Shown here piece after piece: positions 24,985-34,800 of a DNA stretch of 64,000 bases. A model generated the notes under the pieces. The model searched no databases, was not told the origin of the DNA, and saw nothing but the letters and a program-made list of their open reading frames with translations. The stretch is taken from assembly GCA_013215375.1 (NCBI GenBank), contig JABSRB010000018.1:1-64000 (forward strand), in the 5' to 3' direction. Numbering within the stretch: the stretch's first letter is position 1; each line of letters opens with the position of its first letter. This DNA is from Oceanospirillaceae bacterium. Its GTDB lineage: Bacteria; Pseudomonadota; Gammaproteobacteria; Pseudomonadales; Balneatricaceae. The translations under genes and the position numbers were made by a program.

Positions 24985-27900
24985 ATGAGTCTAGTACTTG
25001 GGAAACTAAAGATTGGGCAAAAGTTCGTTCTCAGTTTTATTGCACTGGGAGTTATACCAGCAACCATTATTGGTTTGGTTAGTTTAAATCAGGCAAATAA
25101 GGGGATGGAGTCTCTTGCTTTTAATTCGTTGGAGTCAGTTCGCGAAATTAAGAAGGCTCAGTTAGAGCAGTATTTTAAAGATAGACGTAATGATATGAAT
25201 GTACTAGTGGCAGTGGCTGGTACATTGAGGTTACAAGCACTAGAAAAACTGAAAGCGGTTAGAGAAATAAAAAAAACAGCCATAGAAAATTATTTTCATC
25301 AAACTGGATTGCAAGTACAGTCTTTTACTGAAAATGCCTCAACCAAAAGTTCCCTAGTTGAGTTCAGAGATAACTTTGGTTTAATCAAATTTGTGAATAA
25401 GCTTGATGAGGCTGCTATCACTAAAATGCGCTCAGAGTTAGAAACCTTTTATGCAAAAGATGTGACTCAATACTTTAGTGATAAAACAGGTGAGGCTGCT
25501 GGGAGTGAAATACAAAAATACATAGCGGTATTGGACGATGAGGCGGTGGTTTCCCAATATTATTATCTGGTTAAAAATAAAGCGCCTATGGGGAGTAAAT
25601 CAAAACTCAATCGCGGCTCAGATAAATCCAAATATTCTAAAGCGCATTATAAATCTCATCCGGGGATACGCAACTTTCAAGAAAAATTTGGCTATGAAGA
25701 TATCTTGATGATCGAGTCGCGTAAACATCGCGTCATCTACTCGGTTAAAAAGAACATTGATTATGGAACGGACTTAACCAAAGGGCCATTGGCTGACTCT
25801 CCTCTGGCAAAAATATATCAAAAAGCATTAAAAGCGGGTCGTAAGGAGTCATATTTAAGCTCAGATTTTGAAATATATTACCCCTCTGTGAATTCTCCGC
25901 AAATGTTTATCGCAGCTCCTATGCGGCACTATGGTGGGGTGATAGGAGTGGTAGTCTTTCAAATTAATATTGATCAAATCAATATAGTAATGAATCAGCG
26001 AGCAGGACTGGGAGATACCGGCGAGACTTACCTTGTTGGCAACGATCATAAAATGCGCTCAGATTCAGCGACAAGTGAAGCTAAAACGGTTCAATTATCC
26101 TTATTAAATGGTGATAATTCAGGGGCAGTCTCAGAGGGAATTGATAAGGCTTTGGCAGGGGAGACTGGCACTGGAATCATCACCAATTATCTTGATAAAC
26201 CGGTGCTGTCTGCTTGGGTGCCGATTAAATCGGCAGGTTTACAGTGGGTATTAATGGCTGAGATAGACGTGGCAGAAGCGCTTAGTCCGGTTGACGAATT
26301 TGATACAGCCTTTTATCAAAATTACGCTGAGCAATATGGATATCCAGATTTATATCTGATCAACCCTGATGGGTACATTTTTTACTCTGTGTCTGAAGGT
26401 AACGATCTAAAAACTAATATCATTAACGGTAAATTCAATAATAGTAGCTTAGGTCGACTGGTTAAGAAAGTGAGCCGCAGTAAAGTGTTTGGCTTTGCGG
26501 ACTTTTCAATCTATGCGGCTGATGGAAATAAAGCCAGTGCGTTTATGGCGCAGCCTTTGATTTCGGGTGATGGCAATACTGAGTTAATTATCGCTCTGAA
26601 GCTACCGCTAAAAGGTATCAATGATATAACCGGTATTAGAGATGGTATGGGGGAAAGTGGCGAGTCCTATCTGGTCGGGCCTGATTTTAAGATGCGTTCT
26701 GACTCATACCTTGATCCAGATAATAGATCTGTGGCTGCTTCTTTTTCTGGTAGTGTCGAAAACAACGGTATTAATACTCAGGCGGTTGTCGCTGCTCTAG
26801 CGGGCGAGTCTGGTACTAAAATTATTAACAATGCCTTGGGAGACAAGGTGCTTTCAGCTTACGCTCCTATTGATGTTAGTGGTGTCACTTGGGCGCTGAT
26901 GGCTGAAATTAAAGAGTCGGAGGCATTTGCAGCATCGACTCGTTTGAAGTGGCTAACAGTTGCTATTTTATTAGTCTCTGTCGTGCTCATTATTATCTTT
27001 GGGGTAGTAATGGCAGGAAGAATAAGCAGACCGCTAGTCAGTGCTGCTAAGCTCGCTCATAAGGTGGCATCGGGCGATTTGTCTTCAAAAATAGTGGTTG
27101 AACGCAGTGATGAAATAGGCGACTTGCAAGGTGCGCTAAAGGAAATGAATGACGGACTGACCGTGATGGTGTCAAGGATAAGCCTATCTGCGGAGCAGCA
27201 GGCCGCTGCGGCAGAGGAGCTTTCACTGATTACAGAGCAAACCCGTATTCACGTTCGTGAACAAAATGAAGGCACTGAGCATGTAGAGAAAGCAATACTC
27301 GATATGACAAATACCTTTCAAGAGGTAAGCGCAGGTACCCAGGAAGCGCTCAGTGCGGCTCAGCAGGCAAATAAAGAAGCGGCTTTAGGATCGTTGGAGG
27401 TAGAAAATACTATCGCTTCTATCCATAGTTTCTCTGCGGAAGTTGATCATATGGCCGAGACATTAACAGAAGTCGAAAAAGGCGCTAATGATATTGGTGG
27501 TATTGTCGGTGTTATCAACGGTATAGCAGATCAGACCAATTTGTTGGCGCTTAATGCGTCCATAGAAGCGGCGAGAGCGGGGGATCAAGGAAGGGGTTTT
27601 GCGGTTGTTGCAGACGAAGTGCGCTCTCTCGCTCAAAGTACTCAGGGCTCTACCTTGCAAATTGAGAAGATGGTTGCTCAATTGCAAAAAGGAGCAGAGG
27701 CCTCAGCAAAAGCGATGAACCGGGGTAAAGAGCAAATGTCCCAGGTAGTCAAACAAGCTGAGAATACAGGGGCGGCTCTGGTACGCATAACTGATGCCAT
27801 CAGCCAGATTCAAATAATTACCGAAAAAATAGCGCAAGCTAATGATCATCAATCAAAAATCACCGAAGATGTGAATAAAAATATCCAGCATATTAGTGGT

Positions 27901-28008
27901 TTATCTAAGCAAACGGGTACTGCTTCTGAACAAATTTTAGAGGCTAGCGAAGAGCTGGCAAGGTTGGCTGCTAGTCTGCAAGAGGAGACTCACAGATTTA
28001 AAGTTTAG
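24985..28008 (+). CDS. Methyl-accepting chemotaxis protein with duplicated sensor modules
   Basis: A 1007-residue receptor, about twice the usual size. Membrane helix 1 is at about 14-35 and helix 2 at about 655-677; HAMP ([24 protein letters not shown]) follows, then the signalling domain with hairpin tip [36 protein letters not shown]. The ~620-residue periplasmic part holds two similar modules: FGYEDILMI...[12 protein letters not shown]...VLMAEID (about 235-430) and YGYPDLYLI...[12 protein letters not shown]...ALMAEIK (about 460-645). A shorter VREIKK...ENYF-type repeat occurs at 51 and 91. The modules look like Cache-type folds; the ligand is unknown. No CheR-tethering pentapeptide is seen at the C-terminus. 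Confidence 0.93.
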   Translation: MSLVLGKLKIGQKFVLSFIALGVIPATIIGLVSLNQANKGMESLAFNSLESVREIKKAQLEQYFKDRRNDMNVLVAVAGTLRLQALEKLKAVREIKKTAIENYFHQTGLQVQSFTENASTKSSLVEFRDNFGLIKFVNKLDEAAITKMRSELETFYAKDVTQYFSDKTGEAAGSEIQKYIAVLDDEAVVSQYYYLVKNKAPMGSKSKLNRGSDKSKYSKAHYKSHPGIRNFQEKFGYEDILMIESRKHRVIYSVKKNIDYGTDLTKGPLADSPLAKIYQKALKAGRKESYLSSDFEIYYPSVNSPQMFIAAPMRHYGGVIGVVVFQINIDQINIVMNQRAGLGDTGETYLVGNDHKMRSDSATSEAKTVQLSLLNGDNSGAVSEGIDKALAGETGTGIITNYLDKPVLSAWVPIKSAGLQWVLMAEIDVAEALSPVDEFDTAFYQNYAEQYGYPDLYLINPDGYIFYSVSEGNDLKTNIINGKFNNSSLGRLVKKVSRSKVFGFADFSIYAADGNKASAFMAQPLISGDGNTELIIALKLPLKGINDITGIRDGMGESGESYLVGPDFKMRSDSYLDPDNRSVAASFSGSVENNGINTQAVVAALAGESGTKIINNALGDKVLSAYAPIDVSGVTWALMAEIKESEAFAASTRLKWLTVAILLVSVVLIIIFGVVMAGRISRPLVSAAKLAHKVASGDLSSKIVVERSDEIGDLQGALKEMNDGLTVMVSRISLSAEQQAAAAEELSLITEQTRIHVREQNEGTEHVEKAILDMTNTFQEVSAGTQEALSAAQQANKEAALGSLEVENTIASIHSFSAEVDHMAETLTEVEKGANDIGGIVGVINGIADQTNLLALNASIEAARAGDQGRGFAVVADEVRSLAQSTQGSTLQIEKMVAQLQKGAEASAKAMNRGKEQMSQVVKQAENTGAALVRITDAISQIQIITEKIAQANDHQSKITEDVNKNIQHISGLSKQTGTASEQILEASEELARLAASLQEETHRFKV

Positions 28009-28024
28009 ATTAAAAGTTTAGATT

Positions 28025-28050
28025 AAAACGCGCTTCAGGCGCGTTTTTTA
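28025..28050. terminator. Shared terminator between the chemoreceptor and rsuA-like gene
   Basis: AAAACGCGC-TTCAG-GCGCGTTTT forms a strong stem followed by TTTTTTA on the plus strand and a T-run on the minus strand. It sits between convergent genes and can serve both. Confidence 0.9.
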
Positions 28051-28054
28051 TGGC

Positions 28055-28777
28055 TCACCTAAACAAGGCAAGCTCTGCTATTGTCAATTCGCGATATTGG
28101 CCAGGGGCAAGATTGTTGCATAACACTAGATCGCCTATAGAAACCCTGTGTAAAGATGTTACTGGGTTTCTAAATCGACCAAACATACGTTTAATTTGAT
28201 GATAGCGCCCTTGTGTTAATTCGACCTGGGCTACTCTCTCGCTAATAATGGTTAAATGAACCGGTTTGGTGGTGATGTCTTCATATGAAAAGTACATACC
28301 GTTGGCGAAAGCGCTGATGTAATCGCTACAAAGGGGGTTCTCTAACTCTACTAGATAAGTCTTTTTAATCTCGCTGTCAGGGTTGCTCAAGGCTCGAGAC
28401 CACTTTCCGTCATTGGTCAAAAGCAGTAAGCCTGAAGTGTTTAGATCTAATCTTCCCGCAATGTGTAAATTAGCGTACGCGTCTGTGTTAATAAGATCTA
28501 ATGCCGTTTGATGAATATCGTCTTTCGTCGCGCTAACAACCCCTACAGGCTTGTGGAGCATAATGTAGTGAGCAGATTGCTGTTGTACTATCTGATTGTC
28601 TAATGTGACTGTATTAAAAGGCCCTATAAGCTGCTTCGGATCGCTGGCAATGATGGAATCAACTTGTATGCGTTTTTGAGCTAGCAGCATACGTACATTT
28701 CCGCGTTTAATGTTTTGTTTTTTGCTGATGAATCGATCGAGCCGATCGTACTTTGATTGCATATTAAATGGCTTCAT
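28055..28777 (-). CDS. rsuA: RsuA-family 16S rRNA pseudouridine synthase
   Basis: A 240-residue enzyme with an N-terminal S4 RNA-binding domain (RLDRFISKKQNIKRGNVRMLLAQKRI) and the pseudouridine synthase domain with the catalytic Asp motif GRLDLNTSGLLLLTNDG. Its size and ELTQGRYHQIKRMFG fit RsuA (16S position 516), but members of the RsuA/RluE/RluF group are easily confused. It is convergent with the chemoreceptor gene. ATG at 28777 is the ORF-track start; an internal start near MQSKYDRLDRF is also possible. Confidence 0.82.
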   Translation of the reverse strand: MKPFNMQSKYDRLDRFISKKQNIKRGNVRMLLAQKRIQVDSIIASDPKQLIGPFNTVTLDNQIVQQQSAHYIMLHKPVGVVSATKDDIHQTALDLINTDAYANLHIAGRLDLNTSGLLLLTNDGKWSRALSNPDSEIKKTYLVELENPLCSDYISAFANGMYFSYEDITTKPVHLTIISERVAQVELTQGRYHQIKRMFGRFRNPVTSLHRVSIGDLVLCNNLAPGQYRELTIAELALFR

Positions 28778-29239
28778 TAGGGCTGGTTGAATTTAGCCGT
28801 TGCAGCTTAATCAGAAATGGTCAAATTATCAAAAATATTTTGGAATAATCACGCTGTAATTTTATTTCTTAATTATACGAAAAATATAACTAAGGCTTAA
28901 GTTCGTACCATAAGCCAATCAGTTCCCTTGGCTTAAAAGTCCTCATTCAATTTTAATGGCTAAATGGTCAATGAAACTGAATTCCTACTAGTAAGCCATA
29001 AAAGTTAATGGTAAATATGCCATGTCCTAGATTGTAGAGGTGCTTGAGAGTGGGGCAGAAAGTAATTGTTTAGGTGTAGTGTTGCAGAGACAATTCTTTT
29101 GATTGCAGGAGGATATTATTAGGTTAAAACTGATGGTTATAGGAAAAATATATAGGGAATTAATTGTTATTCATCTACAGAGGGTGTTCTAAAAGATATT
29201 TGTTAGTGCTAGAAGAGGGTAGTGGGTATTGTAAATAAG
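28778..29239. other. 462-base gene-free region between rsuA and the tRNA gene
   Basis: No convincing ORF on either strand. It holds one clear hairpin, TAAGCCAA-N9-TTGGCTTA at 28,911-28,935, without a U-tract. A GGAGGA motif near 29,108 is not followed by a usable start codon. The region should contain the rsuA promoter. Confidence 0.5.
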
Positions 29240-29316
29240 TGGTGGGCCCAGAAGGACTCGAACCTTCGACAAACGGATTATGAGTCCGCTACTCTAACCA
29301 ACTGAGTTATGGGCCC
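29240..29316 (-). tRNA. tRNA-Ile2 (anticodon CAU, lysidine-modified type)
   Basis: 77 nt with encoded CCA. The acceptor stem GGGCCCA/TGGGCCC, D arm AACTCAGTTGGTTAGAG, anticodon arm GCGGA-CTCATAA-TCCGT and T-arm GGTTCGAGTCC are all readable on the minus strand. The anticodon is CAT (plus-strand bases 29,280-29,282). The CTCATAA loop and TCCGC-type stem resemble E. coli ileX, not initiator or elongator Met, so it should decode AUA after TilS converts C34 to lysidine. A tRNA of this kind near rpoD is normal in Pseudomonas relatives; annotators often call it tRNA-Met. Confidence 0.92.
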
Positions 29317-29403
29317 TGAACTGTTTCTTGCAATAAGAATTCAGAGGTTTGCTTAGAAAATCTTTAACCAAAAGAGTAGTTTGGGTGATCCTCTAATCAA
29401 GAG

Positions 29404-29435
29404 GCGCCATCATACATAGCAATGCGTGATGGCGC
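29404..29435. terminator. Hairpin after rpoD
   Basis: GCGCCATCA and TGATGGCGC form a perfect 9-base stem with a 14-base loop, 25 bases beyond the rpoD stop codon. A T-rich run follows on the plus strand, not the minus strand, so for rpoD it lacks the U-tract of a classical terminator and may act as a 3' stabiliser instead. Confidence 0.5.
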
Positions 29436-29459
29436 AATAGTGTTTTTAGTTTTTTTTGA

Positions 29460-31292
29460 TTACTCGTCTAAAAAGCTACGCAAATGGTCTGAGCGGCTTG
29501 GGTGGCGTAGCTTGCGCAGTGCCTTGGCTTCGATCTGTCGAATACGTTCACGTGTAACATCAAACTGTTTACCCACTTCTTCTAGTGTGTGGTCAGTGTT
29601 CATGTTTATACCAAAGCGCATCCGTAAGACTTTTGCTTCACGAGCCGTAAGGCCTGCTAGAACTTCTTTGGTTGCCTCGCATAAACCTTCTCCGGTTGCC
29701 GCATCGACTGGGGAGGAGTGGTTTACATCTTCAATGAAATCGCCAAGGCTAGAATCTTCGTCATCGCCAATAGGGGTTTCCATTGAAATCGGTTCTTTGG
29801 CAATTTTGAGTACCTTGCGAATCTTGTCTTCGGGAATCTCCATTCTTTCAGAGAGTTCTTCAGGGGTTGGCTCGCGGCCCATTTCTTGTAACATCTGACG
29901 AGAGATGCGGTTTAATTTATTGATGGTCTCAATCATGTGTACTGGTATGCGAATAGTACGTGCTTGGTCGGCAATTGAGCGAGTTATCGCCTGTCTAATC
30001 CACCAAGTGGCATAAGTTGAGAACTTGTAGCCGCGGCGGTATTCAAATTTATCAACAGCCTTCATGAGGCCGATGTTGCCTTCTTGGATTAGATCTAAGA
30101 ACTGTAGCCCGCGATTGGTGTACTTCTTGGCAATAGAAATAACTAGGCGTAAATTCGCCTCAACCATTTCTTTTTTGGCTCTGCGTGCTCTTGCTTCGCC
30201 AATGGACATGCGGCGGTTAATGTCTTTCAGTTCAGCAAGGGCGATGCCTGTTTCCTGCTGAAGTTGTTTAAGGCGTCGCTGTGCTCTATGTAAGTCCGGT
30301 AAATGGCTTGCTAATGCATCTGAGTATTGTGTTTTAGCGTCGATTAATTCCTGGAACCAAGCTTGGTTTATCTCGTTACCAGGAAATGTTTTAATGAATT
30401 CCTTGCGCGGGATCTTACATTTCTGCGTACAAATTCGCATTATGTTGCGCTCTTGAGTACGAATTCTGCTGATGTAAGCTCTGACGCGGCTAACCAGTCT
30501 TTCATAGAAACGCGGCGATAGTTTTACCGGTGAAAATACGAGGCTGAGTTCTATTTGAGCTTTCTCAGCTTGTAAGCTATTAATGCCGTGCTTTTCTACG
30601 GCATTGTAATATTCATCAAGGCCGTTTTGGATTTTTGTAAAACGTAACTTGGCTTCTTCTGGATCAGGTCCGCGCTCTTTTTCATCTTCATCATCATCAC
30701 CCTCTTTCTTTGCTTGGGCGTTGTTTTGATTATTTTGATTGTTTTGATTGATAGGAGTCGCTGGAACAGGGTCTGGACCATCAGGGTCTATGTAGCCACT
30801 GAAAATATCACTGAGTCGGCCCTCTTCCTCTGTCACCTTGTTATAAGCTTCGAGTATTATTTCGACGGAGCTCGGAAATGCAGAAAGTGCTGACATTACT
30901 TCGCGAATTCCCGCTTCGATTCGCTTGGCGATGATGATTTCGCCTTCTCGAGAGAGTAACTCAACAGTACCCATTTCACGCATATACATGCGAACGGGGT
31001 CTGTAGTGCGACCTGCGTCAGATTCTACAGCGGCAAGTGCGGCAACATCATCATCATCCGTTTCCTGCGTTGAGTCGCCCTCTTTCATAAGCAAGGTTTC
31101 AGCGTCAGGTGCTACTTCTGATACGGTAATTCCCATATCGTTAATCATGCGGATGATATCTTCGATCTGTTCTGGATCGGCGATGTCTTCAGGCAGGTGG
31201 TCGTTGACCTCGGCGAAAGTTAAATAGCCCTGCTCTTTACCTCTGGCGATTAATTCCTTAAGGCGAGATTGCTGCTGCGAAGTATTTGACAT
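29460..31292 (-). CDS. rpoD: RNA polymerase primary sigma factor RpoD (sigma-70)
   Basis: 610 residues from MSNTSQQQS at 31,292 (ribosome site AGGG); the ORF-track start 23 codons upstream adds non-family sequence. Region 1.1 at the N-terminus, 1.2 ([22 protein letters not shown]), an acidic non-conserved insert (about 185-250, with an Asn/Gln run NNQNNQNN), region 2 ([31 protein letters not shown]), region 3, and region 4 ([30 protein letters not shown]). It is last of the minus-strand run rpsU-yqeY-dnaG-rpoD, the macromolecular-synthesis group. Confidence 0.98.
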   Translation of the reverse strand: MSNTSQQQSRLKELIARGKEQGYLTFAEVNDHLPEDIADPEQIEDIIRMINDMGITVSEVAPDAETLLMKEGDSTQETDDDDVAALAAVESDAGRTTDPVRMYMREMGTVELLSREGEIIIAKRIEAGIREVMSALSAFPSSVEIILEAYNKVTEEEGRLSDIFSGYIDPDGPDPVPATPINQNNQNNQNNAQAKKEGDDDEDEKERGPDPEEAKLRFTKIQNGLDEYYNAVEKHGINSLQAEKAQIELSLVFSPVKLSPRFYERLVSRVRAYISRIRTQERNIMRICTQKCKIPRKEFIKTFPGNEINQAWFQELIDAKTQYSDALASHLPDLHRAQRRLKQLQQETGIALAELKDINRRMSIGEARARRAKKEMVEANLRLVISIAKKYTNRGLQFLDLIQEGNIGLMKAVDKFEYRRGYKFSTYATWWIRQAITRSIADQARTIRIPVHMIETINKLNRISRQMLQEMGREPTPEELSERMEIPEDKIRKVLKIAKEPISMETPIGDDEDSSLGDFIEDVNHSSPVDAATGEGLCEATKEVLAGLTAREAKVLRMRFGINMNTDHTLEEVGKQFDVTRERIRQIEAKALRKLRHPSRSDHLRSFLDE

Positions 31293-31337
31293 ATTAGCCC
31301 TGCGATCCATAAAACGGTTATAAAAAATTAGCGCGCA

Positions 31338-31343
31338 ATTATA
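31338..31343 (-). promoter_or_regulatory. Candidate -10 element of an rpoD promoter
   Basis: On the minus strand, TATAAT lies about 46 bases upstream of the rpoD start; a weak TGGCAA sits 17 bases before it as a possible -35. The 406-base dnaG-rpoD gap suggests rpoD has its own promoter. Confidence 0.4.
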
Positions 31344-31400
31344 ACGCTGCAAGTTCAACATTGCCAGCGGTATATGCGGGCTTTGCTCTAAGTCTTAGTC

Positions 31401-31434
31401 TGGTTTAGCGCTTTGGTTTAGCGCTTGGTTTAAC
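31401..31434. repeat. 13-bp tandem repeat upstream of rpoD
   Basis: TGGTTTAGCGCTT is repeated exactly twice, followed by a partial third copy (GGTTTAAC). It lies about 110-140 bases upstream of the rpoD start. It could be a protein-binding array or a simple slippage product. Confidence 0.8.
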
Positions 31435-31698
31435 TTATAAGTATATGTAGTTTAACGGTGAGTAAAGACACGATTTTCTGTGCTCAAGTCAATGCTGCAA
31501 ATGTTTAAATAAAGATAGCTTAAGTGTTGCTTTACAGCAATTGCGCTGAAAGGTTTAGTCTTTGGGCTATAGGTTGGTCTTTATTGGTTTGCTGGTAGAT
31601 TGTATATAGGTACTGCTTTGTGATTTTCAAGTATAGAGAGGTAAATGGATGAGGATTCAGGTGTTTTATTGCAGAAATGTGGCAAAGCCAGAAAACTA

Positions 31699-33576
31699 TT
31701 ATTGCATTTTTTTGTGTTGCTCGGCAATTTTTTCCACAAACAGGCGTGCCTGGGCTTTGGCCTCACTTGATAGATTGCTTTTAAGTGAGGTTTTTTGGCG
31801 TTTTAGCTCGGCGTAGATTAAATCGTTCTGACGCTCTTTTAGCTTTTCCCAGCTATCGAAAAATATTTTATTGTAATTGTTATCAGGGCAGGGGTTTAGG
31901 CGCGAGACCTCGCTAATGATCAGTAGTTTGCTCGCGTGTTCGGGGCTTTCTTGCCAGTCGATGAGCATTTGTCCCAGGCTGGCTTGCGGGTGTTTCTGCC
32001 AGTAGTTGACCAATAGTGCTAATACGTCGGTATTATCTTCATTAATCAGGGCGATGTCGGTGATCTCTTCTGCTTCGATGATGAGTTGCGGATTATGTAA
32101 GATCAAGGAGATCAGTCGATTGACCAGTGAAATGTTGGCTGTTCGCTTTTTGTTCGAAGAGTAGGTGGGGCGGGTTCTTTGTTGTGGGCGTTCTTGGGTG
32201 TTGTTGTACTGTGTCGGGCCTTGGTATTGCGTAGGCTCGGGATTGTATTGGCTCTGGTAGCTATTGTCATAGCTCTCGTGTAGTTGGTTGCTACTAGTGA
32301 GCTGCGCAATAGAGAGGCCGGTAAGTTCGCTTATTCGGTCTCTCATCATTTGCTGGAGGAGGCTTGGTTGCATCTCTTGAATAAGGGGGAGTGCCTTGCT
32401 GCTGAAGATGGCTCTCCCGTCAATGGACTCCATGTCGATATTTTCGGATAACGAGTTGAAAAAGTAGGTAGACATGGGTGTGGCGCTGTTGATCATCTCT
32501 TCAAAGTGCTGTTTGCCTTTCTCTCGCACTAGCGTGTCTGGGTCTTCTCCCTCTGGCAGGAATAAAAATTTTGCTTGTTGGCCGTCTTTGATAGTGGGCA
32601 TAACTGTTTCAAGGGCGCGTTTAGCCGCTTTAAGGCCTGCTTGGTCACCGTCAAAGCAAAAAATAATTTCCGGGACTATTTTATAGAGTCTCTCCAGATG
32701 TTGCAGGCTTGTTGAAGTGCCCAGAGTGGCCACGCTATAGTTGATGTCAAATTGAGCTAGGCTGACAACATCCATGTAGCCTTCGACAATTAAAATCTTG
32801 TCGAGTTTGCGGTTGTGTTTTCTGGCTTCAAAGAGGCCGTACAGCTCTCTGCCTTTATGGAATGTATCGGTTTCAGGTGAGTTTAAGTATTTGGGTTTTC
32901 CGTCGCCTAAAATTCGTCCGCCAAAAGCGATTACTCTGCCGCGCATGTCTCGAATAGGGAACATGATTCTATCGCGGAATCTGTCGTAGAGACTGTCTTT
33001 CTCTTCATGGCGTATTAACATGCCGCTGCGCTCAAGGTGTGCTTGATCGGTGTCGGTAATGCCTAGGGCTTTTATTAAATTGTCCCAGCCTGGAGGAGCA
33101 AAGCCTATGCCAAAGCGTTTGGCGGTCTCACCATCTAGCCCTCGGCCTTTTAAATAATTTATTGCCGTGTGTTTGGCGCTGCTGTTTTTTAGTTGGGATT
33201 GGAAAAACGCAGCGGCTAAATCAAGTGCTTTGAACTGGGCTTGGTAGAGTTGCTCGTTTTTTCTCTGCGGCGAGTTATCTTTGGGTATGTCGAGGCCGGC
33301 GAGTTTTGCAAGGTCTTCAACTGCTTGTGGAAAAGGAAGGTTTTCGAATTCGGTGATAAAACTGATGGCATTGCCGCCTGCTCCACAGCCAAAGCAGTAA
33401 TAAAATTGTTTGTCGGGGCTGACTGAGAATGAAGGCGATTTTTCTTTGTGAAAAGGACAGAGGCCGCTGTAGTTTTTTCCGGTCTTTTTTAGGTTTACTC
33501 TATTTTCAATGATATCAACTATATCAGTGCGAGCGAGTAAATCGTCTATGAAAGATTGGGGTATTTTGCTGGCCAT
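31699..33576 (-). CDS. dnaG: DNA primase DnaG
   Basis: A 625-residue primase that makes RNA primers for replication. The N-terminal zinc-binding domain has CPFHKEKSPSF...YYCFGCGAGG (CHC2 type). The TOPRIM core follows (LIVEGYMDV near 265 and FCFDGDQAG near 310). The linker (about 435-480) is Gln/Asn-rich and variable, and the C-terminal part is the DnaB-binding domain. It lies between yqeY and rpoD on the minus strand, with a 406-base gap before rpoD. Confidence 0.97.
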   Translation of the reverse strand: MASKIPQSFIDDLLARTDIVDIIENRVNLKKTGKNYSGLCPFHKEKSPSFSVSPDKQFYYCFGCGAGGNAISFITEFENLPFPQAVEDLAKLAGLDIPKDNSPQRKNEQLYQAQFKALDLAAAFFQSQLKNSSAKHTAINYLKGRGLDGETAKRFGIGFAPPGWDNLIKALGITDTDQAHLERSGMLIRHEEKDSLYDRFRDRIMFPIRDMRGRVIAFGGRILGDGKPKYLNSPETDTFHKGRELYGLFEARKHNRKLDKILIVEGYMDVVSLAQFDINYSVATLGTSTSLQHLERLYKIVPEIIFCFDGDQAGLKAAKRALETVMPTIKDGQQAKFLFLPEGEDPDTLVREKGKQHFEEMINSATPMSTYFFNSLSENIDMESIDGRAIFSSKALPLIQEMQPSLLQQMMRDRISELTGLSIAQLTSSNQLHESYDNSYQSQYNPEPTQYQGPTQYNNTQERPQQRTRPTYSSNKKRTANISLVNRLISLILHNPQLIIEAEEITDIALINEDNTDVLALLVNYWQKHPQASLGQMLIDWQESPEHASKLLIISEVSRLNPCPDNNYNKIFFDSWEKLKERQNDLIYAELKRQKTSLKSNLSSEAKAQARLFVEKIAEQHKKMQ

Positions 33577-33688
33577 AAGTCGTCCAATAAAGCACAGAGC
33601 TACTACTTAGATATTGTCTCTAAGGTTGGTTGCTATGGCTAAAAGTAAGTAAAAAGCGTGGTGTTCTTAAGTTGCTATTAGCTGTACT

Positions 33689-34138
33689 TTAGCTGCTCAG
33701 CTGTTGCTTTACTAGCTTTGATATAATCCCCATGTCAGCTCTGCCTTGTACTTGGGGTTTAATCAGTGCCATGACTTTACCCATATCAGCCATGCTACTA
33801 ACTTGGCTCTGGGTAATGGCTGAAGTAATTATTGCAGTTATTTCATTGGTGCTAAGCGGTTGCGGCAAGTAGTTTTTAATCACCTCCAGTTCTTGCTGCT
33901 CAATGTCCGCCAGATCAGTGCGGTTCGCTTCTTTGAATTGCGTTAGAGAATCTTTTCGTTGTTTGGACATTTTGTCCAGTACGATAAGTGCTCTTGTGTC
34001 ATCCAGCTCTATACGTTCGTCTACTTCAATGCGCTTAAATTCTGCCAAAATCATACGAATGATGGACAATAGCGGTTTATCTTTAGCCCGCATGGCATCT
34101 TTCATTTCGGCTCTTATGCGCTTTTGTATCGCAGACAT
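33689..34138 (-). CDS. GatB/YqeY-domain protein
   Basis: 149 residues from MSAIQKRIRAEMKDAMRAKD at 34,138 (site AGGT); the ORF-track start 14 codons upstream is less likely. The family pattern is complete, including ELEVIKNYLPQPLSTNEITAII and ADMGKVMALIKPQVQGRADMGIISKLVKQQL. This domain resembles the tRNA-binding tail of GatB, but its free-standing function is not known. It regularly sits between rpsU and dnaG in Pseudomonas relatives, as here. Confidence 0.9.
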   Translation of the reverse strand: MSAIQKRIRAEMKDAMRAKDKPLLSIIRMILAEFKRIEVDERIELDDTRALIVLDKMSKQRKDSLTQFKEANRTDLADIEQQELEVIKNYLPQPLSTNEITAIITSAITQSQVSSMADMGKVMALIKPQVQGRADMGIISKLVKQQLSS

Positions 34139-34282
34139 GTTGTGACCTATCGCTGGCGTCGTAATACCATTACTTGACACGACGCTGCTAAGAAATGGAA
34201 ATAAATCAAATCTTAAGCATTTTTATAATATCTGAATGTTAATGACAGATTATTAATAAAGAGAGTGTTCTTTAATAAGTGT

Positions 34283-34498
34283 TTAGTAAAGACGAACTCT
34301 GCGAGAAATTTCACGAGATACTTTTTTAGCGTGACGTTTAACGGCAGCAGCTGCTTGACGCTTACGTACAGAAGTAGGCTTCTCGTAGAATTCACGACGA
34401 CGAACTTCAGCTAGAACACCAGCTTTTTCGCATGAACGCTTGAAACGACGAAGTGCTACGTCAAATGGCTCGTTATCTTTTACTCTTACTGCAGGCAT
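34283..34498 (-). CDS. rpsU: 30S ribosomal protein S21
   Basis: A 71-residue, very basic protein: [47 protein letters not shown] is nearly identical to the family consensus. It helps mRNA binding at the 3' end of 16S rRNA. It is the first gene of the minus-strand macromolecular-synthesis run and has a long hairpin in its leader. Confidence 0.98.
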   Translation of the reverse strand: MPAVRVKDNEPFDVALRRFKRSCEKAGVLAEVRRREFYEKPTSVRKRQAAAAVKRHAKKVSREISRRVRLY

Positions 34499-34526
34499 AT
34501 TATTGAGACCTAATTAATTAAATTTA

Positions 34527-34576
34527 CTCAACCTTGTCTTTTTTGGTTAAAAAACCAACAAGCAAAAAAGGTTGAG
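34527..34576 (-). promoter_or_regulatory. Long stem-loop in the rpsU leader
   Basis: On the minus strand CTCAACCTT pairs with AAGGTTGAG (9 bases) across 50 bases. Nested inside is TTGGTT-TTTT-AACCAA, extendable through T/A-rich flanks. It ends 29 bases before the rpsU ATG. There is no U-tract positioned to make it a terminator for upstream genes. A role in autogenous control of S21 is possible but inferred from position only. Confidence 0.55.
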
Positions 34577-34800
34577 GCCAAATATTACAGCTAGTGACTG
34601 TTTTTGTCAAAATCTTAAGAGGGTAATTAACGGTATTTAGCAATTATTATCGGTGAGGATTTGTTTTGTTTTAGGATTGGTTGTTTTCTATGCTCAAAGC
34701 TTAATTGTTGCCTAAATATATGCGATCAAAAGATGTATCTGTCAGCAATTTGATAGATAATGTGCGGCTATTTACTCAACGATATAATTGGAATAATGCT

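Noticed and set aside
28001-28024. Short direct repeat (AAAGTTTAGATTA) at the end of the chemoreceptor gene
   Set aside because: Two copies only, at the stop codon, most likely a small duplication without function.
29422-29898. 158-codon ORF antisense to rpoD
   Set aside because: Lies opposite the conserved C-terminal region of rpoD; the Ser/Arg-rich product is typical of an antisense shadow.
31293-31698. Hidden gene between dnaG and rpoD
   Set aside because: The 61-codon ORF at 31,581-31,766 overlaps the dnaG 3' end, has no ribosome site and matches nothing; the gap is best read as the rpoD promoter region.
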